Part shown: positions 1 through 11,424 of the stretch, one piece after another
How positions within the stretch are numbered: the stretch's first letter is position 1
How the letters are laid out: the number at the start of each line of letters is the position of its first letter
From: Pyrus communis
Lineage: Eukaryota; Streptophyta; Magnoliopsida; Rosales; Rosaceae
DNA length: 64,000 nucleotides
Direction: 5' to 3'
NCBI RefSeq assembly: GCF_963583255.1
Contig: NC_084813.1
Span: forward strand, 10,216,001 to 10,280,000
Notes under the pieces: generated by a model
Seen by the model: the letters and a program-made list of their open reading frames with translations, nothing else
Told to the model about the DNA's origin: nothing
Database searches by the model: none
Translations under genes and position numbers: made by a program

Positions 1-1468
1 GTGCTTTGTCACCGTCCACGACAACGACTACAATGGAGCCCGTGAATTTTTCTGTGACTTATCTCGGTGCGTAGCTGCACGTTTGATGGTGCGTGGCCTC
101 TCGAGTTGCCTCCCCGTGGCGGTGCGTGCAATGGCGCATGGCCTTCTGGGCCGCCGCCCTGTGGCGGCGCGTGGGGGAACCAGAGGTCTCTCCTTAGGTT
201 TTTTGACGTGCCGAATCCCAATCTATTATCTGTTTTCCCAAATTTGATTGTTTTAGTAGAGTTTTATTAAATGGTCTCTATTTTTGTTTAGGTGTGTCGG
301 TTGGAAGTGTCCTCGTCCTACCTAGTTCGAGCGGCTCCTCGGTGTGAAATATTTGTGAATGTACTCTTCTTAATTACATGTTTTTATAAAATATTAGGCT
401 TGCATTCACGAAAAGCATGATTTTATGATTTTACATTTATGCATTATTTATGATTTATCTAATTATGTTTTACGAAACGTTAAGAGTTATTGGATTTACA
501 CGTGTGATATATTACGGATTTACAAATATGAGTTATTATGGTTTATGAATTAATGCTTTTAGTTATTGAGCTTCAGTGATTTGATATGAGATCTTGAATT
601 ACGATTTCTATGCTTATCTAGTGGGTTATCGTACAATGCATATACACAACACGAGTATGTAGACGTCTATGGCCATATGACACAGTTGATGATATTTATG
701 ACAGATTCCCAGCTTCACTAGCCACGGCTAGTGTCGGTGTGTTATATTATATGTATATGTTTCTTCTCTAGCGTAACCCAGAGTCGTACAGCTTCACATT
801 CGGGTGATGGACCCCCTATATTTCTTCACTGACGTAACCCAATGTCGTACAGCTTCACCTTCGGGTGATGGACCCACTATATTTCTTCACTGGCGTAACC
901 CAGTGTCGTACAGCTTCACCTTTGGGTGATGGTTATGCGTTCGGGCGACTATGATACCCCTAGTTGAGTACATCATTGATGTGATTTATGGATGTTTTAC
1001 GAATTTGCCTTCGGGCGACTATATTACCATTACTGAACATTATTAGTATTATTATGTAGTACTATATGAGTTTTCAAAACAGGAGGTTAGTATGTTCAGA
1101 AAGAAAATGGCTTTCTTATTATTAGTATTATTATTATAAACTTTGGTCCATTCACCTTTTCAGTTTTGCGCTCCCTGTAGGATTTAGAATCAAGGTATAC
1201 GAACCCTGCATTAAGGCACTCCCGTATCGGTATCTTCGAGCCCTCTCAGTGTAGGAACCACTTTCTTTGAAATCTCATTTATTTCATAATAATTCTTTCA
1301 CATTATTCTTGATTAGTTGTATGCTCTGAACATGTGTCCACATTGGCATATTCCTTTCTAATTACATATTTTATTTGTATGCATGTTTAAATTGGCTTCA
1401 TCACACTTGGGTATCGGCCAGCATATGCCTATCCTAGTATTTAGAGATATCAGGTTCAGGGCATGTCA
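1..1468 (+). mobile_element. 3' part of a Gypsy-type LTR, left end outside the window
   Basis: Non-coding sequence ending in TGTCA at 1468. Its last 300 bases resemble the 3' ends of the LTRs at 23366-24898 and 35451-37714: each has a 'TTTTGCGC.CCC' stretch, a 'TTCGA..CCTCTC' stretch, a 'TGTATGCTCTGAA'-like stretch and a final 'GTCGGCCA..A' block. Orientation is taken from those relatives. It holds a tandem array at about 770-935 and a GC-rich stretch at 70-190. The next base begins Copia coding sequence, so this LTR inserted into the Copia element at 1469. The left target duplication lies outside the window; the expected right copy would be TTTGG (1469-1473). Whether it is solo or part of a full element cannot be told. 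Confidence 0.7.
770..935. repeat. Tandem repeat of about 60 bp inside the LTR
   Basis: Nearly three copies of a unit containing 'GCGTAACCCAGTGTCGTACA', 'GCTTCACCTTCGGGTGATGG' and 'CCCACTATATTTCTTCACT'. Copies differ by a few bases. A shorter related motif (TTCGGGCGACTAT) recurs at about 940 and 1010. Confidence 0.8.
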
Positions 1469-3811
1469 TTTGGATACCAAGAAAGTAGTGTAAGGGCCCC
1501 AAATCTTTAGTATCAAACTCCTGAGCTAAAGCCTTGATAATATCTGTAATAGCTGTAGTAGCATTAGCTGTGATGATTATATCATCCATATACAATAAAA
1601 GAATCACCATAGAGTTTCCAAATGCTTTTCAAATAGTGATAAATCATAAGAAGTAGTGAGAAACCCCATAGAAGGCAAGAAATTGGCAAGTCTCTCATTC
1701 CAAGCCCTTGGGGCTTGTTTTAAGCCGTATAGTGATTTATGCAACTTGCAGACATGAGAAGGTTGTTGGGAATTGATAAACCTGGAGGTTGAGACATGTA
1801 TACCTCTTCCTACAAAATGCCATGAAGAAAGGTATTCTTTACATCAAGCTGCCTTATAGACCAACCAAATTGTGCAGCTAAAGCCAAAAGCAATCTAACA
1901 GTTGTAGGTTTAACAGCCGGACTAAAAGTCTCCCTATAGTCAATCCATTCTTCTTGGTTGAAACCCCTTGGCAACAAGCTTTGCTTTGTATTTGGATATA
2001 GTCCCATTTGCGTTCTTTTTAATTTTAAAGGTCCATTTGTACCCTACCAAATTCCAAGTTCCCTGAGAATGCAATGTTGAAAGTTCTTTTTCCATAGCTG
2101 GACACCATACCGAGGATTTAAGAGCTGACTTGTATGTTGATGGTTCCACCTGAGTTAAATCAACCGTTTTTTCATCTATAACTGTTGATAGAAAAGCTTT
2201 GGGCTTGAAGATACCACTTTTGGATCCTGTCTGCATAACATGTGTCTTCATAGGTGGTATAGGGATAATGACTTACAAACTTTTAGGTTGAAACTCAGAA
2301 GACAACTCAATGTTGTCATGAAAGTTGGATCCAGAAGACAATTTTGTAGCCACAAGGATATTGGAGGAAATGGACTGTGTTAATGTTGCAGTAATGGATA
2401 CAATAACTAGGTTTATAAGACTATATGGAGATGATGGTGTACTATTTGACACAATGATAGGCATAGTAAATGCAGATGATATTGGGATGATATGATTATC
2501 AAGTGTAACAGATGGCATAAGAGCAAAAAAGGACACATTTGAAGAAACAGAAGATGACTGATGTAAGTGTTTGGAAGACAACATGACATAAGGAAATTCA
2601 GTCTCATCAAAGATGACATGTCTGGAGATATAAACCTTTTTTTTAGTCACCTCATAGAATATATAGCCTTTGTATCTGAAAGCATAGCCTAAAAAGACAC
2701 ACTTTGTGGTTTTTGGTTGTAACTTGGTGCTATTACAGGGTTTTAACAGTGGGAAACAGGAGCAACCAAACACCCTAAGATGGTTAATATATGGTATGTG
2801 TTTAAATAACAATTCAAATGGTGATTTGTTATTTAGTGTAGATGTTAGCATTTTGTTTATGAGATAGACAACAATTTGACAAGCAAAGGACCAAAACTTT
2901 GGAGGCAATACAGCAGTTTGCAAAAGGGTTATGCTGTTTCAACAATGTGTCTATGCTTCCTTTCAGCGATCCCATTCAGTTTAGTGGTATACGGACATGA
3001 AAGTTGGTGCTTGATACACTTATTCACAAGAAATTGTTGAAAGGGCTTGCCAATATATTCACCTCTTCTATCACCTTGTAAGGTTTTAACAGAAATGGCA
3101 AAGTGGTTCAACACAAAATTGTAAAAGCCAATGAAAGTTGAACAAACATCACTTCAATTGATAATAGGAAAGATCCAACAATGTCTAGTGCATTTATCAA
3201 TGAATGTCACATAGTATTTAAAGCCCTCTACAGAATTACAAAGATAAGGACCCTATACATCATTGTGAACAATATCAAAAGGTTGCAGAGACTTAGAAAC
3301 AGAAGCAACAAATGACAATTTACAGAATTTGCCCTCTAGGCATGTATGACACATCACAGACTTAGCATCATGTATAATAGATACATTACATTTACTTAAC
3401 ATTGTAAAGACTATAGAATTGTATGGATGACCTAATCTACTATGCATAGACTAGAAGATACTTGATGTCCAAAAAAACAGCTTGTACTTTGGGTAGTGAA
3501 GAATAGTGTGAGGCTGGGAGGGGAATATGATATAATCCATTACTACAAAGTCTTTTGAAAAGTATCCTCTATGTGGCTTTGTCCTAGATCCAAAAATAGA
3601 AAGCATCATATATTAACCAGCAGTTATTACCTAGGCACAGTCTATGCATAGATAAAAGATTCTGAGTCAATCTAGGGACATATAGAACTGAATTAAGTTG
3701 TAGTGGTTTAAGTGGTGTATGTAGAATAAAGGAACCAATGTGGGAGATTGATAAACCTACACTACCACCAGCTGTTTGAATTGTTTCATTAAAAGGGAAT
3801 GGAGAAGCCAA
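1469..3811 (-). mobile_element. Decayed Ty1/Copia element, internal part
   Basis: Minus-strand pieces in several frames read in Copia order from right to left: end of gag/protease with the GG-rich 'TAGGSVGLSISHIGS' stretch (3811-3584), the GAG-pre-integrase motif 'SRLGHP' (3447-3253), the integrase core (3114-2280, with 'GEYIGKPFQQFL' and 'RVFGCSCFPLLKP'), the start of reverse transcriptase (2251-1810, '[10 protein letters not shown]') and the YMDD-II polymerase motif near 1565-1600. Stops and frameshifts separate the pieces, so it cannot be expressed as a polyprotein. Most of gag is missing on the right and RNase H is cut off at 1469 by the LTR to the left. No LTR of its own is visible. Confidence 0.9.
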
Positions 3812-4774
3812 TGATAAGTGTTGGGAGACTTTTAGGTCGAGGTGGACTTAGGCTTTGAGAATGTCTTCTTGTCTCCCTTGGTGCTGGTTTACAACAAGTC
3901 TTGGGATATTTTGAAAGATATAGCTTGTCTGAGGAAATAGCCCGGTAACATAAACAACTTGAAGATGACATGAAAGATCAAGATAACGACTTGCTTAAGA
4001 GAAGTGTGGTGTGGAAGCTAAAAGATTATCGGTTTACATGAGAAATAAGGTTGGCATAGTTGCATGGCATTCATAGCTGCATGTTTCAGGCTCTCTTAGG
4101 GTGATGGCAAGGCTTCTAATGGTTGAGATGTTTGATAGAAGGCTGTGGAAATTGCTAAGGTTGAATGAATGGTGATGCTTGAGGCTTAGAGTAAGCTTCT
4201 GAACTAAAATGGAACTTTCTGGGCTTCTTCATGGGTGATTCTATCTTACTACGCTTTCTTTATTTCTCGCTCTGTTTTCCTCTTAATCCCCTATCCAATA
4301 GCTTTTCTCTCTCTTTATGTAGGTGGATGGTTATTTTCTAGATTTCAAGGGAATATCCCTTTATGGCTCGGTCTTCCTTCCCTTTCTCCCTGGCTATCAT
4401 ATTATTCCCCTTTTGGTGTAAACTAGATGCACTATTAAGACCTGCAGATTGCTTTTTCCCGAGGTGCTGCTTTCCCGGGACGGCCTTTCGTAGGCGCTAA
4501 ATCTGGTAGCACACCTCACGGCTTTTGCGCATTGGCTATCTGTGCAGGTTGGGAAAGGAAAGTCAACATTAAATGCCTGACTTGCTGGGCATAACATGCA
4601 TTTAATGCAAGAATCTAGTTGATTTCTAACCAAAGGGGTTGGCTTGCTAGGGAAAGGGATAAACTAGGCTAGTTATCTCTTAATGATGCATGCGTGGAAT
4701 ACAAAGGGTATCAGCTTGGACCTTTGGGCTCCTAAGCAACCTAAAGTCTTCCATGACCCCGATTCCACATAGGC
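3812..4774. other. Gene-free stretch, origin unclear
   Basis: No coding frame of known type. A pyrimidine-rich block lies at 4235-4400, and 4440-4620 holds a moderately GC-rich stretch. It may belong with 6898-7267 and 10467-14240 to one older mobile-domain-bearing unit that the hAT element and solo LTR later interrupted; this is inference from layout only. Confidence 0.3.
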
Positions 4775-5834
4775 CCGATAACAAGGCCTGGCAATTCTTG
4801 ACACAACCCGATAACCCGACAAGACATGACATGAATTTAACAGGTGTTTAGGTCGACACGATAACGAATAGGGTCGTTATTGGGTAACCCGATAAGCACC
4901 TGTTAAGATAAAGGGTTAGTTCGGGTATACACGTGAATTACATGATACATGATAAGCAAAATATTAATTTAATAATTTTATAACCAAAAAAAATACTATA
5001 ATAATTATATATAATTATATATATTAAGTTAACAATTTTATACCCCTAAAAACTATAATAATTATATATATACATATTAAATTAAATTTAAAATTTTGGT
5101 GACCATTGGATTGGTTAAGATTTAATCTCAACCATCCATTATAAATTAGGTCTCTATTTCCCTCGAGCATCTCTCTGTCTCTCTCATTCCCGAATCGTCT
5201 GCGAATTCAAACTGAAGCCCACTTCTCTGACGCTGCTCCTTCGACCACCCTCTCCGACGGGAATCCAGCCAGCCACAAGTAAGCCACACACAGAGAGAAG
5301 TAAGCACATCTTCTCTGATGCGGATTAAGTCCCAAAATCAAGGTAAGGGTTTCTGATTTTGGACGAGTTTTTGTTATTTAGGGTTTAGGGTCAAATTGCA
5401 TGTTGATTTCTGAGTACTTTATTGAAATCTCTTGATAAAATTGGATGTTGGTTCTTATATGTGAGGGTTTAAGGTTATGTGGGTTTCGAATTAGGGTGGG
5501 TGCAACTGTGTTGGTTTCTGTTTTTTACTTTTTCTATGGTAAATTTCTTGTGGATTTTAGGGCTATATGAGTTCTCCATAGTGTTGGCTCCATGCTTCCA
5601 TCTTCTAACTCCATGCGTGCTCCCTCCATATGCTAGCCTATAAGATTGTGAATGTGTGTGCAAGCTGTCAATGCATGTGCTAGCCAAAAGTTCTTCAATT
5701 TCTGTTGTGTATAAATAAGCCTTCTTATAAGGCTTTAGATATTGAATCTGTATTCCATTTTCCCATGCCATCTGTTCTTGTAAACTGTGTTAGATATATA
5801 AAAGTGTCCATTTGCACCAAAGCTTGTATATGTG

Positions 5835-6160
5835 AATTGGATTTTGAAATTGAATTGGATTGTGATTTGTGGATAAGTGAATTGGATTTTGAAATTGAAT
5901 TGGATATGTGAATTTGAAATGGATATAGATAAGTGAAATTGAATTGGATTGTGATTTGTGGATATATGAAAGTAAATTTGAATTGGATTGTGATTTGTGG
6001 ATATGAGAATTGGACTTTGAAATTGAATTGGATATGTAAATTTGAAATGGATATAGATAGGTGAAATTGAATTGGATATGTGAAATTGAAATTGAAATGG
6101 ATATGTGAATTTGAATGGATATGGATATGTGAAATTGAAATTGAAATGGATATGGTATGA
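5835..6160. repeat. Low-complexity GAATTGGAT / GATATG repeat
   Basis: Irregular tandem copies of 'GAATTGGATTTTGAAATT' and 'GGATATGTGAATTTGAAAT'. They account for the long repetitive frames seen here on both strands, which are not genes. Confidence 0.8.
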
Positions 6161-6208
6161 AATTGGTATGAGCAAGATTTTACATTTTTTTTTTTCTTTC
6201 TTAAAGCA

Positions 6209-6379
6209 ATGTATGCTATAGAGCAAGATTTTACAAACCTTAGTGATGAAGGGTCAGTGGAAGTTACAATGGGAATACAACCTGATCATGGAAATGAAAA
6301 TGCAGAAGATACAAATACAAGTCCGACGAAGAAAAAGGCTAGAGTGATCAAATTAAGGAAGCGAACACTCAGGTCTTGA
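6209..6379 (+). pseudogene. Possible N-terminal exon of the hAT transposase
   Basis: A 56-codon frame begins MYAIEQDF, is acidic in the middle and ends with a lysine/arginine-rich patch (TKKKARVIKLRKRT) like a nuclear localisation signal. An acidic head plus a basic patch before the BED finger is common in plant hAT transposases. It then stops, and no zinc finger or catalytic domain follows, so it is a deletion remnant at best. It could also be a chance frame. Confidence 0.35.
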
Positions 6380-6897
6380 AGGCAATAGATCAAGCTAAAG
6401 TTCCAATACAATTTCTTCATGATGAGCGATGAAAATTGAGGATTTTGTAAAAGGAATAACATGCAAGCTTTGAGTTCCATTGGCAAGGTTTAAACATTTG
6501 AGAGAAAGGCTCCACAACCTTGAAAACAAAAACTCTTTCATTTTGCATATCCTTGCACATTTAATATTTTGTAATAGACTAGTAGTCTATGGATTTTCTT
6601 TATTAGGCTCTTATTTTCAAGTGTAGATGTAGTACTTAAACGACAAATGTGTTTTAATGTTTTGAATTAATATTTATGTGGCAATGTGTGGTATGTGTAA
6701 ATTTTAAGAAAAAAAATATATTTTTCTTAACGGGTCATAACAGGTCTGGTCAAAGTGACCCGACCTATTAACCCGACCTATTAAGGACCCGTCAAGATAA
6801 CGGGTGTGACACGACACGTCATGTTAAGATAATAGGTGTTACATGAAAATGACACGAACACAATAGACATGACCCGTTTGCCAGGCCTACCGATAAC

Positions 6898-7267
6898 CTT
6901 CTGTAACCATCCACACCATAATCCACTTGGTAAGCCCCGATTATGTGACTTGGGATTAGCATGATTTGTGGCTAAGGAAGCATGGCATGATGAATAGGCA
7001 TGAGCATGGCGTGAACATCGGGCCTAATCATCATGGCATAGCATGCTTGTAAATATATTCTTCGTCGATCCTGTGCCTTAGAATGTGCTTGGGCATGAAT
7101 GTAGGCTTTTCGTGACAATTGGGCATTGAGACTTGATTGGATTGGTGTGTGAGACTTTTGGGCCCCAACATTAGCCTCCTTGATTATTTGGGCTATGAGA
7201 TACTTTGAGTGGGCTAAATAATCAACCCCAGGCCCAAGGGATTCCCTTTTTGAACATGGGCTTCTTG
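6898..7267. other. Gene-free stretch between hAT and solo LTR
   Basis: Sequence flanked by the hAT target duplication on the left and the solo-LTR duplication on the right. Many GCATG/CATGGC words, no frame of note. Probably continuous with 3812-4774 and 10467 onward before the two insertions. Confidence 0.35.
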
Positions 7268-7272
7268 ATAAG

Positions 7273-10200
7273 TGATGCGAAATTTATCCGCACACAAATT
7301 AAACCCTCTTTTCGTCAAATTGTAGTATATGTATAAGTAGGGATCGTTCTAGACCGGGGATTAGGAGGGATTGTTAACCACTTGGATTTGACTCAAAAAC
7401 GTAAAATAACAATATGAAACACTATACTAGACTCAAGGGATGCAAAACTAAACTTTAAAACACTAAAACAAACCAAAAGACTCAAAACAGCACCAAAACA
7501 CTCAAAACTGCCTTAAAATCACTTTCTGGGCAGTTTTGAGCACCTTGAGTACTTTGGACGAATTTGAGAAACAAAATGAATCAAAACACTTACAAACACA
7601 AACTAAATGTATTTCTAACTAATCTAACACTTTAAAAGAAATGGGGGATTGGTTTTGAATGAAACTTGAAATAAAAACAGAAACTTGGAAACAAACAGAT
7701 TGTAAATTAAAGCATAAGGAAATGAAGTAAACACAAGATGAATGAATCAACAACTAATAAAATAAGATAGTACCAATGAAGATGAAGCTAGAGATTCGAT
7801 TTCACCATTGCTAAGCCAAGTCCATGCTTGTTAAGTCAGATTATACTCATCCCTCTACTTATCTCTTGGGTTTGTTTCACTTAGATATGATCAGCCATAT
7901 GATGTGTGGATTTGATCAAATGTCTCTAATTATGAGCCTAATTGTGATGTGCAACTTTGGTTCCTAATCAAGACTATGTAGTGCACAAGAAACTTTCACA
8001 AAACCAAAGGGAACACTCGGCAGGATGTTTGCAAAACATTCCCTTCATTCATTCACATATCTACCAAGATTATGCATGATGTGTGCTTTAATCTTGGCTA
8101 AACAACCTGTGGTTAATTCAAATGATGATCAAGCATTAAAATCAACACACTAAGTCACAATTAAATCGGAGAATGAAGCAAGAAATAGATAGATTAAATG
8201 AGAATTCCGAATTAACTACATGGCAAACTTTGCAAGGCTACATCGAATCCCTAGAGGAGGATTAGTTACAATTCATGTTTGCAAAGGATTTAACATAAAC
8301 ATATAAAACATGAATGAACATAGAATTAATAAGAAGAAAGAACCCTTGAAGCAAAACTGATGTCGAAATCCTTTAAGAAATGGGAGAGTGTATCTAATGG
8401 AATGAAGCCGAGAGGAAGTTCCTCATGGTACAAAACAAAGAGAATCAAAGAAACACCTAAACATTCCAACAACTCAAACTTGAATTGTATGAACAAAATT
8501 TGATGTGAGAATTATACGCACACACATTAAACCCTCTTTTTGACAATTGTAGTAAGTATGTAAGTAGGGATCGTTCTGGACCGAGGATTAGGAGGGATTG
8601 TTAATCACTTGGATTTGACTCAAAAACGCTAAAAACACAATCTAAAACACTATACTAGACTCAAAGAATGCAAAACTAAACTTTAAAACACTAAGACAAA
8701 CCAAAGACTCAAAATGCTTTAAAGCATAAACTAAATTGATTTCTAACTAAATTGAACAATAAGGTAAAGGGGGATTTAGGTTTTGATTAAACTAAATGAC
8801 AGATTGTAAATTAAAGCATAAGGAAATGAAGTAAACACAAAATGAATGAATCAACAGCTAATAAAAAGAGATAGCACAAATGGAGATGAAGCTAGAGATT
8901 CGATTTCACCATTGCTAAGCCAAGTCCATGCTTGTTAAGTCAGATTATACTCATCCCTCTACTTATTTCTTGGGTTTGTTTCACTTAGATATGATCAGCC
9001 ATATGATGTGTGGATTTGATCAAATGTCTCTAATCATGAGCCTAATTGTGATGTGCAACTTTGGTTCCTAATCAAGACTATGTAGTGCACAAGAAACTTT
9101 CACAAAACCAAAGGGAACACTCGGCAGGATGTTTGCAAAACATTCCCTTCATTCATTCACATATCTACCAAGATTATGCATGATGTGTGCTTTAATCTTG
9201 GCTAAACAACATGTGGTTAATTCAAATGATGATCAAGCATTAAAATCAACACACTAAGTCACAATTAAATCGGAGAATGAAACAAGAAATAGATAGATTA
9301 AATGAGAATTCCGAATTAACTACATGGCAATCTTGCAAGGCTACATCGAATCCCTTGAGAGAGATTAGTTACACTTCATGTTTACAAAAGGTTTGACATA
9401 AAAATATATAACATGAGTGAACATAGGATTAAGAAGAAAGAACCCTTGAAGCAAAATTGATGTCGAAATCCTTTAAGAAATGGGAGAGTGTATCTAATGG
9501 AATGAAGCCGAGAGGAAGTTCCTCATGGTACAAAACAAAGAGAATCAAAGAAACACCTAAACATTCCAACAACTCAAACTTGAATTGTATGAACGTTTAG
9601 GCCCTCTTATCTTCCTCTTCGTCGTAGCACAAGGTCTAAGGGATGTTGTTGGTGTGTTGAATGGATTGGGGAATTATGGAAATGGATGAGGAGTGGTGTT
9701 TGGATTATAAGGGAATGGTAGCTCAAGGCAATGAGGGAAGATTGGATGTGTTTGTGATGTGTTGTGTATGAAAATGAGATGTGATTTTTGTGTATGAATG
9801 CATGGGTTTTTATAGGGGGAATGGGAGAATATGTGGGTGATTGTTTAAGAGTGAATGTGGTTGTTATGATTGAGAGTGCATGTGGATGAAATGATGAAGT
9901 AGGAAGGTGGAAATGCATGTGTATGTGGGTGATTGTTTAAGAGTGAATGTGGTTGTTATGATTGAGAGTGCATGTGGATGAAATGATGAAGTAGGAAGGT
10001 GGAAATGCATGTGTTGAATTGGTGGTGCAATGATGAAAGAGTAAGTGCATGTGTGTGTGAATGGTGGTGCAATGATGAAAGAGTAAGTGCATGTGTGTGT
10101 GAATGGTGTTTCTTGATGGTTTTGGGGTTGTGATGCATGTGAATGCATGTGGCTAAGGGTTGTTGATTGGGCTAGAGGTTTTGCATGGCTCAAAGGATTG

Positions 10201-10461
10201 TTTGATTGGGCTAGGCCCTTTGTTTTATGTCCAAAGTGCATACAAGGCTTTCAAATTCGTCCAACACTTTGGCTCCAAGCATATGCTATCCATTCCAAGC
10301 CCAATTTTGCTCCAAAATGCTCCAAAATGCATCTTTTTGCTTCCTTAGCCATATGAACCTAAAAACACACGAAAATGGCTTAAACTACTAAAACAATTAT
10401 GAATTAACAACATAGATGCACGAAAACAAGCTAAGTAAGTCGCCTAAATATGCTTCTATCA
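7273..10461 (-). mobile_element. Solo LTR with an internal 1.2-kb duplication
   Basis: The unit begins TGATGCG and ends TATCA (TG...CA) with a perfect 5-bp duplication ATAAG on both sides (7268-7272 and 10462-10466), as for an LTR retrotransposon. No gag, pol, primer-binding site or second LTR is seen, so it is read as a solo LTR. The first 1.2 kb (7273 to about 8494) is repeated directly from about 8500 to 9595; the rest (9596-10461) is single copy. A normal-length copy (1,988 bp) of the same LTR lies at 46819-48806 in the other orientation. Strand is set by a TATA box (TATAAAAA on minus, 9807-9814). It carries a small tandem array of a 'CACATGCACTTACTCTTTCA' type unit near 9890-10110. Confidence 0.8.
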
Positions 10462-10466
10462 ATAAG

Positions 10467-11424
10467 ACTATTCCTCTTTTTGTGTGGCAGCTGATCACTC
10501 CTTACCATTGTGCTCCCTTGTTTCCCATGCACATCTAATCATACAGAGAAACTCTGGGTATTCCCCCACCTTCACTTGGTAACTGTTACAAACTGCTTTT
10601 CCCCCTAGGACAAGTATTTAATTTGTCCTTGTTCTCCCTCTTCTCCTTTAATTCTCCTTTCTTCTTCAAATTTTCATAACTGCTTGCTTTTTATTTTTTA
10701 TTTATGTGTTCAAATTCTTCTTTGCTTTCTGTGCTAGGTTGTGTCTTCCCATTCATATTCATTCGAGTTCTGCGACAGGGCTTTATCCAGGTAAGGAAAT
10801 TCTTCCTTTGACCTTCTTCAAATTTTTCTTCTCATTTTTATCTTCTATGTTTGCTATGCGTTGAAATTAGGCATACATCTTTCCTCTTTTGATTGTGTGT
10901 TTTAAAGATTCTAAAGTTTCACCATGGACGCGCAAGGGGTGTGGATCTTTCCTTCGGGAAATCGAACTCCACTTATTGGGTAGCCTTGCTACTTTGAAAT
11001 TATATGTGTTTACCCTTTGTGGTTTCTCTATTGCTTTCCTTGTATGTTGTGCAAATGTCATTTAGCCTTGCCTTTTTGCATCTTGGTGGGCACTTGAGCG
11101 GGATTGACTAATCAATTACATTGATCTGCTTGGCATGATTAGCTTTATTGCTTGTATAACTTGTATTTTGCTTGGGTGCACGTATGGCACACTTTCCCTG
11201 GCTATATCTTTTAGGACTTTGATAGCATGGCATGTGTAGGGAAAGATGCATGTGCTTTGCTTGCTAGCATGTAGGGACAATAGTCCCATATTAAAGTCTT
11301 AGACTTTTGCATGAAAGGCTTTGAATTTATGCATGTACCCTTTTGCTTTCCCAAGGCACGTTTGTTTACTTTCCCGGGGTAGATTCCTTATTGTGTTTCG
11401 CCTTGTATACTTGCACGTTTCTAC
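10467..11424 (+). other. Leader-like region before the mobile-domain pseudogene
   Basis: Pyrimidine-rich sequence (10480-10860) followed by T-rich, intron-like sequence with several possible donors (for example CAG|GTAAGG at 10790). It looks like promoter, 5'-UTR and first introns of the gene to its right, but no coding exon could be placed with confidence. Confidence 0.35.

Larger units (their letters stand above)
4783..6889 (+). mobile_element. Non-autonomous hAT element, family A, copy 1
   Basis: Bounded by a 12-bp terminal inverted repeat: AAGGCCTGGCAA at the left and TTGCCAGGCCTA at the right, one mismatch. It is flanked by a perfect 8-bp duplication CCGATAAC (4775-4782 and 6890-6897), the length typical of hAT insertion. 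Both subterminal regions are rich in short direct and inverted copies of 'ACCCG', 'GACACG' and 'CTGTTA', which is usual for hAT transposase binding sites. The middle has a 5'-UTR-like pyrimidine-rich block (5150-5345, ending in a good donor, AAG|GTAAGG), a low-complexity GAATTGGAT stretch (5835-6160) and a short transposase-like exon. There is no DDE/RNase-H-fold transposase body, so it needs a partner. The second copy is at 60416-63910 in the opposite orientation. Confidence 0.9.

Noticed and set aside
9..270. Overlapping open frames on both strands at the left edge
   Set aside because: They come from GC-rich direct repeats ('TGGCGGTGCGTG', 'GGCGCATGG') in the LTR; no domain, no codon bias.
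770..935. CRISPR-like spacing of repeats
   Set aside because: Eukaryotic LTR array: the units are head to tail with no unique spacers and no cas genes.
5705..6226. A 163-codon minus frame and a 68-codon plus frame
   Set aside because: Both are translations of the GAATTGGAT low-complexity stretch, which gives isoleucine/serine/proline-rich nonsense.
9607..10241. Histidine/threonine-rich frames, repeated at 47039-47700
   Set aside because: They are translations of the short tandem array in the solo LTR and change frame with copy number.
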